This document shows positions 17,056-24,795 of a stretch of 64,000 nt of DNA, piece after piece. The DNA is from Celeribacter indicus. GTDB lineage: Bacteria; Pseudomonadota; Alphaproteobacteria; Rhodobacterales; Rhodobacteraceae. A program made the position numbers and the translations under genes. The stretch is from NCBI RefSeq assembly GCF_000819565.1, contig NZ_CP004395.1:1-64000 (forward strand), given 5' to 3'. A model generated the notes under the pieces. That model did no database searches. It had not been told where the DNA came from and was given only the letters and a program-made list of their open reading frames with translations. Numbering within the stretch: the stretch's first letter is position 1; the number at the start of each line of letters is the position of its first letter.

Positions 17056-17352
17056 TCATTTGTTCCCGTCGATCCACTTCGACATCAGCCCCTTGTCGCG
17101 GAAACACTCATCCGGCACGGCGCGGCGTTTGATCCGGGCGAGGCGTTCGGCGAAGGCGACCTGTTTGGACGAGGGCAGGCTGTTCAGCGCTGTCGCGGAT
17201 GTGAGCTTGGCTTGTGCGTCGATCCAGGCGCTCAGGGACCGGCGGTCCTGCTGAACCTCCCACGGCAAAAGCGTCTGGTTGCGCAGTGCCAGCGCGCGCG
17301 CATAGGCGATCTGCTTTGGCGTCGCGGGCAGGGCGTAAGTGGTGCTTTCCAT
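17056..17352 (-). CDS. Conserved plasmid protein of unknown function
   Basis: The 98-residue protein has two similar halves: PATPKQIAYARALALRN...SLSAWIDAQ and PSSKQVAFAERLARIKR...LMSKWIDGN. Each has the pattern P-x-x-K-Q-(I/V)-A-(Y/F)-A-(R/E)-x-L-A-x-R followed by a W-I-D motif. The internal duplication is plain in the sequence. I started at ATG 17352 (MESTTYALP), because the upstream extension is hydrophobic and lacks a ribosome site. The function is not known to me. Confidence 0.65.
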   Translation of the reverse strand: MESTTYALPATPKQIAYARALALRNQTLLPWEVQQDRRSLSAWIDAQAKLTSATALNSLPSSKQVAFAERLARIKRRAVPDECFRDKGLMSKWIDGNK

Positions 17353-17704
17353 CGGGGCTCTCCCTTCATAGCTTGGTTTCAGAATAGAACATAACAGGAA
17401 CAAAAGCAAGCCGCCTGCGCAAATCATGGGGTTTGAGAGGAAGAGGAGGGTCGGGGAGGATCAGGCCTTTGAGGTGCCCGAAAGAGCGTGTCCGGGCCTG
17501 CCCCTGTTCTTCAATGGGGTCTGATGCCGGAAAGTGCAGGATCCTAGGTTCTCATGAGCTTTGCATTCAACATTCTCCGGCATCAGTTCCCCAAAGAGTG
17601 AAAGTGTCCTTCGGGTTTTGTGACTGACGGATGAGGGCCTTTGGGGTCCCTCGGATGGGTCCGGGCCGGATTCCGGTCTGCCGTTCCTGATGAAGGGCAT
17701 TCTC
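17353..17704. repeat. Non-coding gap with an 11-bp inverted repeat
   Basis: I see no convincing gene here. CTGATGCCGGA (17521-17531) and its exact reverse complement TCCGGCATCAG (17576-17586) flank 44 bases that contain further small palindromes (CCTAGG, CTCATGAG). This could be an operator, a recombination site or a small mobile-element remnant near the island's right border. Confidence 0.5.
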
Positions 17705-18175
17705 ATGCAAACAGGTGTCTTGCGCGTATTGCGCGCGACCGCTGCCTCGTGGTGGCGACACAAGGAACTACGCCGAACCGGCCAGACGGGGCAGGCACAA
17801 CGGCGCGAGCGCGAGACCGTCCTACGTGATCTCGGTTATCTGAAGCAGGCGGCGCTGTTGCCTAACGCGCATGTGATCTGCGGAGAGGGTGGGACATTCC
17901 TCCATCTCGGTTGGACCACCGTTTCAACCTTCGCGCCAATCGAGCGCTTTCCCTTGGCCACTCTTGCGGTAGCACGAGGGACCCCGTTTATCGATATCCG
18001 ACCCGTCACCGATGTGATTGCCTTCGCGAACCTGCCGCGGGTGACGCGGGACGGATCGGACGACCCTGAACCTTCGGGTCCCGGCAGGTCCGTGTCGCTG
18101 ACCACCTACATCGACATGGTCGAACAGCTCGGCGCGAGCATCACCAACGATCCGCGGCCCTGTCGGTCAACCTAG
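17705..18175 (+). CDS. Unknown plasmid protein
   Basis: A 156-residue protein with a basic N terminus (LRATAASWWRHKELRRTGQ) that may bind DNA or a membrane surface, then a compact region (DLGYLKQAALLPNAHVICGEGGTFLHLGW). I recognise no family. The in-frame ATG at 17690 is also possible. I prefer 17705 because AAGG lies about 8 bases before it. It opens the accessory module that continues with ArdC. Confidence 0.55.
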   Translation: MQTGVLRVLRATAASWWRHKELRRTGQTGQAQRRERETVLRDLGYLKQAALLPNAHVICGEGGTFLHLGWTTVSTFAPIERFPLATLAVARGTPFIDIRPVTDVIAFANLPRVTRDGSDDPEPSGPGRSVSLTTYIDMVEQLGASITNDPRPCRST

Positions 18176-18215
18176 TCACCACTCCCTCTTACCAAAACTC
18201 GAAAGGACGCCAGCC

Positions 18216-19154
18216 ATGGCCCGATCCCGCACGCCCAAATTCGATGCCTCCGAGGTCATCACAAACGAAATCATCCGTATTATTGAGCGCGGCGTCCTGC
18301 CGTGGCGCAAGCCTTGGACCGCAGGTGGCAGCTCTCGTCCCCTGCGCGTGGGCGGTGAACCCTACCAGGGGGTGAACAACTTTCTGCTGACGATGCGGAC
18401 CGTGATGGCGGGCCACAGCTCTCCCTTCTGGATGACGCTGCCGCAGGCCAATGCGTTGGACGCAAAGGTCCGCAAGGGCGAGAAGTCCTCTGTCGTCGTT
18501 TACTACGGTCAAAGCCGGAGAGACGCCGGCGATGAGCATGATCACAGCGACGGGGATGATCACTCCGAGGAAGCCCGTATCTTCCGCTTCCAGAAATCCT
18601 ACCGTGTGTTCAATGCCTGCCAGATCGAGGGCTTGCCCGACAGCTTCTACCCTGACCCGGAGCCCGTGCCCGAGCATCCGCCGTCCGAGCCCATCCCGCA
18701 CATGCAGGCGTTTTTCGATGCCATCGACATCACGACCGTCTTCACAGGAACGGAAGCGTACTACCTGCCGCCCGTGGACAAGGTTTACATGCCGTCCATC
18801 ACGCGGTTCCAGGACCCGCGCAATTTCTACGGGGTCTGGGCCCATGAGCTGGCCCATGCCACGAAAGCCCCGCATCGACTGAACCGAGATTTCGGTCTCT
18901 CGAAATTCGGCAACACCTCTTACGCGCGCGAAGAGATCGTCGCAGAATTGACCTCGGTGTTCCTGGGTCAAACGCTTGGCTTCACGGCGCATACGCTCGA
19001 GATGAATGCCGCCTATCTCCACAACTGGTTGCGCGTTCTTCGGTCGGACAAGGGTGCGATCTTCAAGCACGCCGCAGATGCGCAGCGCGCCTGCGACTAT
19101 CTGATCGCCAGATCGGAGACGGGCAGGGCAGGGCGCAGTGCCGAGGCCGCCTGA
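18216..19154 (+). CDS. ardC: ArdC-type antirestriction protein
   Basis: The 312-residue protein has an N-terminal ArdC/DUF1738 ssDNA-binding domain (VITNEIIRIIERGVLPWRKPW). A C-terminal zincin-like metallopeptidase domain carries HELAH (in VWAHELAHATKAPHRL) and the downstream Glu in EEIVAELTSVFLG. ArdC proteins protect incoming single-stranded conjugative DNA from host restriction. A His/Asp-rich insert (DEHDHSDGDDHSEE, about residue 110) is unusual and may bind metal. The full length and intact active site suggest function. Confidence 0.9.
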   Translation: MARSRTPKFDASEVITNEIIRIIERGVLPWRKPWTAGGSSRPLRVGGEPYQGVNNFLLTMRTVMAGHSSPFWMTLPQANALDAKVRKGEKSSVVVYYGQSRRDAGDEHDHSDGDDHSEEARIFRFQKSYRVFNACQIEGLPDSFYPDPEPVPEHPPSEPIPHMQAFFDAIDITTVFTGTEAYYLPPVDKVYMPSITRFQDPRNFYGVWAHELAHATKAPHRLNRDFGLSKFGNTSYAREEIVAELTSVFLGQTLGFTAHTLEMNAAYLHNWLRVLRSDKGAIFKHAADAQRACDYLIARSETGRAGRSAEAA

Positions 19155-19177
19155 CCACACAGAGAACGGAGACTCGC

Positions 19178-19387
19178 ATGTCACGTAAGGAACCCAAGAC
19201 GCTGCGGGTGGCCTGCTTCAACGACGGCCGCCGCAAGATCATCGTCTTCAAGCGCGGTGCCTATTGGTGGAGCCCGTCCGAGGGCGCTTATCCGCTCTCG
19301 GCAGCGCTCGAGAGCATCAAGCACCAAGGCGGCTGGATCGAAACCATCCCCAACCCGAACTACAGAGCCAGAGGGCTGTTCGGGTAA
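19178..19387 (+). CDS. Small conserved plasmid protein
   Basis: A 69-residue protein starting 23 bases after ArdC, probably in the same transcript. It is basic and aromatic (RRKIIVFKRGAYWWSPSEGAYPLSAAL). No family recognised. The start has GGAG 12 bases upstream. The position next to ArdC hints at a role in plasmid establishment, without direct evidence. Confidence 0.6.
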   Translation: MSRKEPKTLRVACFNDGRRKIIVFKRGAYWWSPSEGAYPLSAALESIKHQGGWIETIPNPNYRARGLFG

Positions 19388-19416
19388 GGCGCCTTCTGCT
19401 TCGATCCTTTCGCCAA

Positions 19417-19440
19417 GCAGAAAAGTGAAAGCGGGCTTTG
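19417..19440 (+). repeat. Leader hairpin repeat (copy 1)
   Basis: AAAAGTGAAAGCGGGCTTTG lies 35 bases before the DUF3768 gene. It is one of five similar elements (19417, 19917, 24735, 29058, 30448) with the core AAAGNGGGCTTT. Confidence 0.55.
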
Positions 19441-19474
19441 GGAAGGGTGTTTCAACTTCTCAAAGGAGATCCCC

Positions 19475-19864
19475 ATGTCCATGACCGTTCAACCCCAGCC
19501 AGACCGTCCAGATCCGACCGTGATCGCGGCGCAAAACGACGCGTTTCGCAAGCTCGCGTGCCTTGGGGTGCCGCCCGTGCAGCCCATTCAGGGCCGCATG
19601 CATGTCACTCGCGCGCTTATGGAAGCCGATGACGGCTTCATGGCCGAGGCGGTGAAGGCCACCGGTGCGTTCGATACATTCGAGCCCGAGAATGACCCTG
19701 AAGGCTGGCACGATTTTGGCGCGGTCGAGATCCGGGGCGAGACCGTGTTCTGGAAAATCGATCTCTATGAAGCAGACTCGGATTTCCGCTACGGGGCTGA
19801 GACCCCGGACAATCCTGCCACCACCGTCCGCGTGCTGACCATCATGCTGGCGCGCGACTGGTAG
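19475..19864 (+). CDS. DUF3768 protein
   Basis: A 129-residue acidic protein matching DUF3768 as I know it: VIAAQNDAFRKL near the start, GRMHVTRAL, GWHDFGAVEI, and the ending ATTVRVLTIMLARDW. The family is confined largely to alphaproteobacterial plasmids and mobile elements and has no established function. AAGGAG lies 8 bases before the start. It stands alone between two hairpin-repeat leaders. Confidence 0.75.
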   Translation: MSMTVQPQPDRPDPTVIAAQNDAFRKLACLGVPPVQPIQGRMHVTRALMEADDGFMAEAVKATGAFDTFEPENDPEGWHDFGAVEIRGETVFWKIDLYEADSDFRYGAETPDNPATTVRVLTIMLARDW

Positions 19865-19916
19865 GGCAGGGGACTCCTCACCCTGACATCTGAGACGATG
19901 AAGGCCCGCTGACCCC

Positions 19917-19944
19917 TCAAAAAGGCAAAGTGGGCCTTTTGTCG
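19917..19944 (+). terminator. Leader hairpin repeat (copy 2), terminator-like
   Basis: AAAAGGC (19919-19925) pairs with GCCTTTT (19933-19939) around AAAGTGG. It follows the DUF3768 gene and precedes the ParB-like gene by about 80 bases. Confidence 0.6.
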
Positions 19945-20019
19945 TGGTGATCCCTGAAGCCGGGGATTGGTCACGCGCAAGCGCGCGGGCCACACCTCAC
20001 CCTCCTGGAAGGATATCCC

Positions 20020-22002
20020 ATGACCACAAGCTTTGCTCCCCTTACCGTTGCTATCGGCGATCTCGTCCCGCATCCCGCCAATGTACGCAGCAACGCGCCG
20101 GAAACCTATGATCCCGAGAACATCGCCCATCTGAAGGCCAGCATCGCCGTTCTGGGTCTCCTGCAGCCTCTCCTGGTCCAGAAGCTCGACGGCAAATACG
20201 CAGTGCTCGCCGGTGGCCGACGCCATGCCGCGCTGAAGGAGCTGGTCGCGGACAAGGCCACCAAGGAGTTCACGGCGAAGACCAATGTCGACTGCCGCCT
20301 CGTGCCGGAAGACTGCGACGTCACCACGGCACTGTCGCTCGCCGAGAACATCACCCAAGCGCCGATGAATGCCATCGACGAGTTCGAGGCTTTCGCCCGG
20401 ATGATGGAGGTCGACGGCCAGACGCCCGAGACCATCGCAAAGACCTTCGGCACGACCGTCGCCGCCGTGAAAGGCCGGTTGCGCTATGGCCTTATCCACC
20501 CCGACATCCGCGCCGCGGCACGGGGCAAGGTGATCACGCTCGACACGATGAAAGCCTTTGCCGAGCACCCGAGCCAGGAGGCGCAGCGCGAGGTCTTCGA
20601 GGCGCTCACGAAGGACGGCGGCTATCTGCAGGCCTATACCGTTCGACAGGCGCTCAAATCCCGCGGCGTGCAGGTCAGCGACGATATCGGGGCCTTCGTG
20701 CGCGCGGACTACGAGGCGCGGGGCGGCGCCGTCGCGGCCGATCTTCTGGAAGAACATTCCGTGCTCGAGGATGCAGCACTGGTCGAGACCATCTTGCTCG
20801 AGAAGCTCGGTGCGGCTGCCGAAGAGGCCCGCACGAGGCTGGGCTTTGCCTGGGCCGATGCGATGGTGCGGTATGATTACGCGACAATGGCCGACTACGG
20901 CCGCGTCTATCCCGGCCCGATCGAGCCCGACGAGGCCGCCCAGAAGCGCGTGGATGAAATCACCGCCGAGCTTGAGAAATTGCAGCTCGAAATGGAGGAC
21001 GAGGGGCTCGAGGACGGTGCCTACAATGCCCTTTACGACCGCGTCGACGCTCTGGAAGAGGAAGCCCGCGACCTGCAGGAGGCCTACAGCGCCGAGGACC
21101 TCGCGCGGTCTGGGGTAATCGCGTCCTGGTCGGGCGGGCAGGTGACCCTCCATGTTGGCCTCGTCCGCCCGGAAGACACCGTCAAAAAGGAGGGCGCGCG
21201 CGGCTCCTCGGCTAGCCCGACCGGGGAGGAGGCCCCAGACGCCGGCGAAATCACTTATCCAGCCTCACTGGCCGAGGATCTCAAGACCGAGCGCGCCATG
21301 GCGCTCGGGGCCGCGATGGCGCTGCATCCGGAAGCCACGCTCGATCTGACGCTCTTCAAGCTGGTCAGTGACGTTCTGGCCAGTGGCATGAGTGTCACGC
21401 AGGCGATCAAGATCGATGCCCGCAAGGAATACCGCAGCCATGCCAAGATGGACGAGATCGACGAGACCTCGCTCGAGCAGGTGGCGGCGGCGCATGATGC
21501 GCTTGATCTGTCCTGGCTCGATGACACCCGCGCGCCCGCCGATCAGTTCGCGGCGTTTCGCGCGCTGGAGGCCGGCGAGAAGGCCAAGCTCGTGGCCTAT
21601 GCCACGGCCAGCACCACGCAGTCCTGCTTCGCGCGGGACCGCCAGCGCGACAGCCTGATGCATGCGTTCGAGATCGAGATCATGCCCGACATTCGCGCCC
21701 ACTGGACGCCGAATGCGGCCCTCTTCAACCGCTTCAAGAAGGCCTGGCTCCTGAAGATCCTCGGCGAGGATCTGGGTCTGGCCCAGGAGGCTGTGACGCT
21801 GGCCTCGTCGAGCAAGAAGGAGATCGTGGCCTTCTGCGACAAGCTCTTCGCCGAGCCCTTCGCCACGCTCACGGATACACAGCGCGCTGCCGTGGCCGCC
21901 TGGTGCCCGCCGATGATGCAGACCGCCGGTGTCGCCTGTGACGAGGCGGAGCCCACTGTGGAAACCCCGGAGCCTGACAGCGAGGTCGCGCAAGCGGCCT
22001 GA
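20020..22002 (+). CDS. ParB-like nuclease-domain protein (second copy)
   Basis: The 660-residue protein has an N-terminal ParB/Srx domain (IGDLVPHPANVR, YAVLAGGRRHAAL near residue 65, ALSLAENITQAPMNAIDEFEAFARM), an HTH (ETIAKTFGTTVAAVKGRL) and a coiled-coil middle (about residues 310-360). The C terminus is long and ends near WCPPMMQTAGV. It shares architecture with the protein at 3704-5887 but is clearly diverged. These large ParB relatives are typical of plasmid accessory modules; roles in transcription or partition are unproven. Confidence 0.85.
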   Translation: MTTSFAPLTVAIGDLVPHPANVRSNAPETYDPENIAHLKASIAVLGLLQPLLVQKLDGKYAVLAGGRRHAALKELVADKATKEFTAKTNVDCRLVPEDCDVTTALSLAENITQAPMNAIDEFEAFARMMEVDGQTPETIAKTFGTTVAAVKGRLRYGLIHPDIRAAARGKVITLDTMKAFAEHPSQEAQREVFEALTKDGGYLQAYTVRQALKSRGVQVSDDIGAFVRADYEARGGAVAADLLEEHSVLEDAALVETILLEKLGAAAEEARTRLGFAWADAMVRYDYATMADYGRVYPGPIEPDEAAQKRVDEITAELEKLQLEMEDEGLEDGAYNALYDRVDALEEEARDLQEAYSAEDLARSGVIASWSGGQVTLHVGLVRPEDTVKKEGARGSSASPTGEEAPDAGEITYPASLAEDLKTERAMALGAAMALHPEATLDLTLFKLVSDVLASGMSVTQAIKIDARKEYRSHAKMDEIDETSLEQVAAAHDALDLSWLDDTRAPADQFAAFRALEAGEKAKLVAYATASTTQSCFARDRQRDSLMHAFEIEIMPDIRAHWTPNAALFNRFKKAWLLKILGEDLGLAQEAVTLASSSKKEIVAFCDKLFAEPFATLTDTQRAAVAAWCPPMMQTAGVACDEAEPTVETPEPDSEVAQAA

Positions 22003-22078
22003 GCCATCACGCGACCCGCGCGTGGGCCATGCCACCCGCGCGGGTCGACCCTTCCAAACCGAACAGAAAGACATCCCC

Positions 22079-22672
22079 ATGGCTATTCTCAAGTTCTCTG
22101 CGTCCGCTGTTGCGGCGCAGATCGCCCATGCACGCGCCTGCAAAACCTTCCTGCCCAACTGGAACGGGCCCGTGGACAGGCCCGCCCTGATCCTCATCGT
22201 CGGCAATGGCGTGCATCTGCGCTCAAACGGCATCGATGGCACGACCACCCGTATCGTCACCACCGAGCAGGCCGATCCGTCCTTTGCTTTCGCCGATGGC
22301 ATGAACCCGTTTCGGGACACCGACTGGATGGCGCAGCGCCGCATGGCGTTTCGCGATCTGACCGGCCAGTTCTACACCGACATCCTGGATGACGTGCAGG
22401 TGCTCATCGACCGGGGGCGGGGTGCGATCCGGCTCGCCACCGATGGCCACAGCATCCGCGTCCTCAAACGCCGGGCCTCGGACTATCTCATCGGCGGGAC
22501 CTACGAGGTGCCCTCGGGCCTCGGCGGCACCTTCCGGGTCATCCTCAAGGATGCCTGCGACACCTTCGCGATCGTGCAGAACTGCGGCAATTGCGAGGAT
22601 TTCGACGCCATGCAGCCCTACCGCGTGCCGCTCGATGCGCTGATGGAAATCGATGACCGGAGGGCGGCGTGA
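22079..22672 (+). CDS. Conserved plasmid protein, unknown function
   Basis: A 197-residue protein that appears to have a preserved fold (RPALILIVGNGVHLRSNGIDG, QNCGNCEDFDAMQPYRVPL). ATG 22079 follows a leader and starts at MAILKFSASAVAAQ. It overlaps the next gene by one base (TGATG), so the two are translationally coupled. I do not recognise a named domain. Confidence 0.6.
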   Translation: MAILKFSASAVAAQIAHARACKTFLPNWNGPVDRPALILIVGNGVHLRSNGIDGTTTRIVTTEQADPSFAFADGMNPFRDTDWMAQRRMAFRDLTGQFYTDILDDVQVLIDRGRGAIRLATDGHSIRVLKRRASDYLIGGTYEVPSGLGGTFRVILKDACDTFAIVQNCGNCEDFDAMQPYRVPLDALMEIDDRRAA

Positions 22673-23325
22673 TGGGTTGGCTCTTCTACACCGACGGCCG
22701 CGTCCAGACCTACGCGGATGAGAAAGCGGAGATTGCCCGGCTCTGCACCTCTCATGGCGAAAGGCGCAAGACGGAACTGGTCAAAGCCTGCAAGGTGGGT
22801 TCGACTTGGTACGCGGCGGCAAAGGTCACAAATATCGACGGCACCCCTGTCGAAGACACGACCTATGTCACCGATGCGGATGGCTCCATCACTTTCGCCG
22901 CCGTATTCCTTACCCGATATGATGACGGCTGCTGGGGCTACAAGGACATGGAGGAAAGCGCGGGACCGGTCGAATCCCGCGCGCCACTGAGCCTATTGGC
23001 CCTGCTGTCCGAGCTGAAAGACCCAGACAGCTATGCTCATGCCTGGCGCCAGCGCTGCCAGGACTGGGCTGCGATCCCGGACTACGAGGAAGGCGACAAG
23101 ATCAAGCTCGCAGCACCTGTGACGCTCACCGATGGCAGTACCTGCCAGATTGTCACCGCGACCCACTACAGGCGCGGGCGGCAAAAGCGCCGCTGCTACC
23201 GCATCGAGGAAACTGGTGGGCTCGTACGCCTGTCGAAGGCCTCGCTTGCGGGCTCGGAGCTGCTCAGCTCCGCGAAAGGTGCGGCTAGCCCGGTGCTGGC
23301 GGAGTTCCTGGCGGGGCGAAATTAG
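22672..23325 (+). CDS. DUF6927-like plasmid protein
   Basis: A 217-residue protein beginning MGWLFYTDGRVQTYADEKAEI. I associate this with DUF6927 proteins of rhodobacteral plasmids (from memory). It has KVGSTWYAAAKV, DDGCWGYKDMEESAGP, and a C-terminal basic segment (RGRQKRRCYRIEETG). It is coupled by a one-base overlap to the gene before it. The function is unknown. Confidence 0.65.
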   Translation: MGWLFYTDGRVQTYADEKAEIARLCTSHGERRKTELVKACKVGSTWYAAAKVTNIDGTPVEDTTYVTDADGSITFAAVFLTRYDDGCWGYKDMEESAGPVESRAPLSLLALLSELKDPDSYAHAWRQRCQDWAAIPDYEEGDKIKLAAPVTLTDGSTCQIVTATHYRRGRQKRRCYRIEETGGLVRLSKASLAGSELLSSAKGAASPVLAEFLAGRN

Positions 23326-23382
23326 GTCCTGCGCCGGACGGTTCATCGACCTGCCCGGCGACAGCAGATGCTGCGGCTTGTC

Positions 23383-23411
23383 TTGACAAGGCAATGCAAA
23401 TGCATTACCTA
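23383..23411 (+). promoter_or_regulatory. Promoter/operator of prlF-yhaV
   Basis: A perfect -35 TTGACA (23383-23388) is followed, before a weak -10 (TACCTA, 23406-23411), by the near-palindrome AATGCAAATGCATT (23392-23405). An operator placed between the promoter elements suits antitoxin autorepression. Confidence 0.5.
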
Positions 23412-23449
23412 TCGCGGGCAGCAAAGAACCTTTTCTTCAGGAGACTGCC

Positions 23450-23776
23450 ATGACAGCCCTCGCACAAGATGTCTCGAAACTCACGGATCGGTATCAGACG
23501 ACCGTGCCGGCGGGTGTGCGCAAACAGCTCAAGCTGGGCAAGGGCGACCAGATTCGTTACTGCACCGAGCCGAGTGGCAGGGTCTATATCGAGCCCGTGC
23601 GCAGCGACGAGGAAGATCCCGTGCTCGGAGCCTTTCTCGATTTTGTCGAGGCCGATATCAAGGCGCATCCGGACCGCATTCGGGCGTTCGATGGGGCTTT
23701 GCATGACCGTCTTGCAGCACTGGTCGGAGACGTTGACGTCGATCTCGATGCGCCGCTATCGCTCGAGGATGAATGA
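23450..23776 (+). CDS. prlF: PrlF-family antitoxin
   Basis: The 108-residue antitoxin has an AbrB/SpoVT-like swapped-hairpin DNA-binding domain at the N terminus (SKLTDRYQTTVPAGVRKQLKLGKGDQIRYCTEP). Its C-terminal part (DPVLGAFLDFVEADIKAHPDRI) is acidic, as in SohA/PrlF proteins, and would wrap the toxin. It overlaps yhaV by 4 bases (ATGA). The promoter region holds a palindrome for autorepression. The pair likely stabilises the plasmid. Confidence 0.88.
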   Translation: MTALAQDVSKLTDRYQTTVPAGVRKQLKLGKGDQIRYCTEPSGRVYIEPVRSDEEDPVLGAFLDFVEADIKAHPDRIRAFDGALHDRLAALVGDVDVDLDAPLSLEDE

Positions 23777-24291
23777 GCGGCGATAGCGTGCCCGCCCAAG
23801 CGCCCCTTGTCGTAAACGGATGGTCGATTTATGCGCATCCGCTCTTTCTGGATCAGCTCGAAGGGCTGATTGAAGAGGTCGAGGCGCGTAAGGCACGCGA
23901 TCCTAAGACCTGGCGCAAGAAAAACCCGACGAAACGGCTGGCCGCCATCTTCAAGCTGGTCACCGAGGCCATACCGGCAGATCCGGGTGCCGCCGCCTTC
24001 CGGCAAGGCGGCACACTCGGCGATCACCGCAAGCATTGGTTCCGGGCGAAATTCTTCCAGCAGTATCGGCTGTTCTATCGGTTCAACAGCGATGCGAAGG
24101 TCATCGTGGTGGCCTGGGTGAACGACGACAAGACCCTGCGCGCCTACGGCAGCAAGACGGATGCCTATGCGACGTTCAAAGGGATGCTGGAAGATGGCAA
24201 TCCACCTGACAATTTCGACGCGCTCTTGAAAGAAGCTGCAGCGGCGGGCAAGCGGTTCGAAACTTCCCTTGAAGCGGTGCCCGATCGGTAA
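23773..24291 (+). CDS. yhaV: YhaV-type mRNA interferase toxin
   Basis: The 172-residue toxin has the YhaV signature: GWSIYAHPLFLDQLEGLIEEVE, then KNPTKRLAAIFKLVTEAIP, LGDHRKHWFRAKFFQQYRLFYRF, and VVAWVNDDKTLRAYGSKTDAYATF. The family is RelE-like and cleaves mRNA on the ribosome. The sequence runs full length with the conserved Arg/His/Lys residues present. It is coupled to prlF. Confidence 0.88.
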   Translation: MSGDSVPAQAPLVVNGWSIYAHPLFLDQLEGLIEEVEARKARDPKTWRKKNPTKRLAAIFKLVTEAIPADPGAAAFRQGGTLGDHRKHWFRAKFFQQYRLFYRFNSDAKVIVVAWVNDDKTLRAYGSKTDAYATFKGMLEDGNPPDNFDALLKEAAAAGKRFETSLEAVPDR

Positions 24292-24385
24292 GTGGGCCAG
24301 CTTGCTGTGACCCTTTGGCATTATCGTTTACGACGCCTAGTTGGAATATGTAGCATCGGCTGATAATACGGTCGGAGAAAGCACA

Positions 24386-24550
24386 ATGATTGAGACGGAA
24401 AAGGATAGGCAGCACCTCGGGCTAGAGGAGCAATGCGCGCCTGACCTGACGGGGCACCGTTTCCCAATTGCTGTGCGCGTTGCAGACATGCCCGATGACC
24501 TCGGCAAGCTGCTGGATATCGGGCTCGAGGAGCATTTCCGTGGCGGCTGA
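24386..24550 (+). CDS. Small protein upstream of an antitoxin-like gene
   Basis: A 54-residue acidic peptide (FPIAVRVADMPDDLGKLLDIGLEEHFRGG). AT-rich DNA precedes it and it overlaps the following small gene by 11 bases. No family recognised. The overlap suggests a two-gene addiction-type unit in which this could be the partner of the antitoxin-like protein. Confidence 0.4.
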   Translation: MIETEKDRQHLGLEEQCAPDLTGHRFPIAVRVADMPDDLGKLLDIGLEEHFRGG

Positions 24551-24692
24551 TGTCAATTCGTATGATACGTGGTTTTGCGCGCAGGTGCAGGCCGCGCTGG
24601 AGGATGCACGCTCGGGAACATCTCAGGTTCAGGTGATGCAGGCCGCACAGGCATTGATTGATGCGAAGCGGCAGGTCGAACCCAAGTCCTGA
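24540..24692 (+). CDS. RelB/stability-determinant-like small protein
   Basis: A 50-residue product from a GTG start. NSYDTWFCAQVQAALEDARSG resembles the N terminus of small antitoxins annotated as stability determinants, which read (Y/D)xWFRxxVQEALxDPRP. Here DPRP is replaced by DARS. No RelE-like toxin follows, so it may be an orphan antitoxin or act with the 54-residue peptide. Confidence 0.45.
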   Translation: MAADVNSYDTWFCAQVQAALEDARSGTSQVQVMQAAQALIDAKRQVEPKS

Positions 24693-24734
24693 CCAAGCCT
24701 TGGGGGGCAGCGCGGTCTGACCCCCGTCACCCTG

Positions 24735-24757
24735 AAAAGCGAAAGCGGGCTTTTTGT
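24735..24757 (+). terminator. Leader hairpin repeat (copy 3), terminator-like
   Basis: AAAAGC (24735-24740) pairs with GCTTTT (24749-24754), followed by TG. It lies 40 bases before the helicase gene and shares GAAAGCGGGCTTT with copy 1. Confidence 0.6.
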
Positions 24758-24795
24758 CCTTTGGAACTCAGACCCTGATCCAAAGGAAAATCCCC

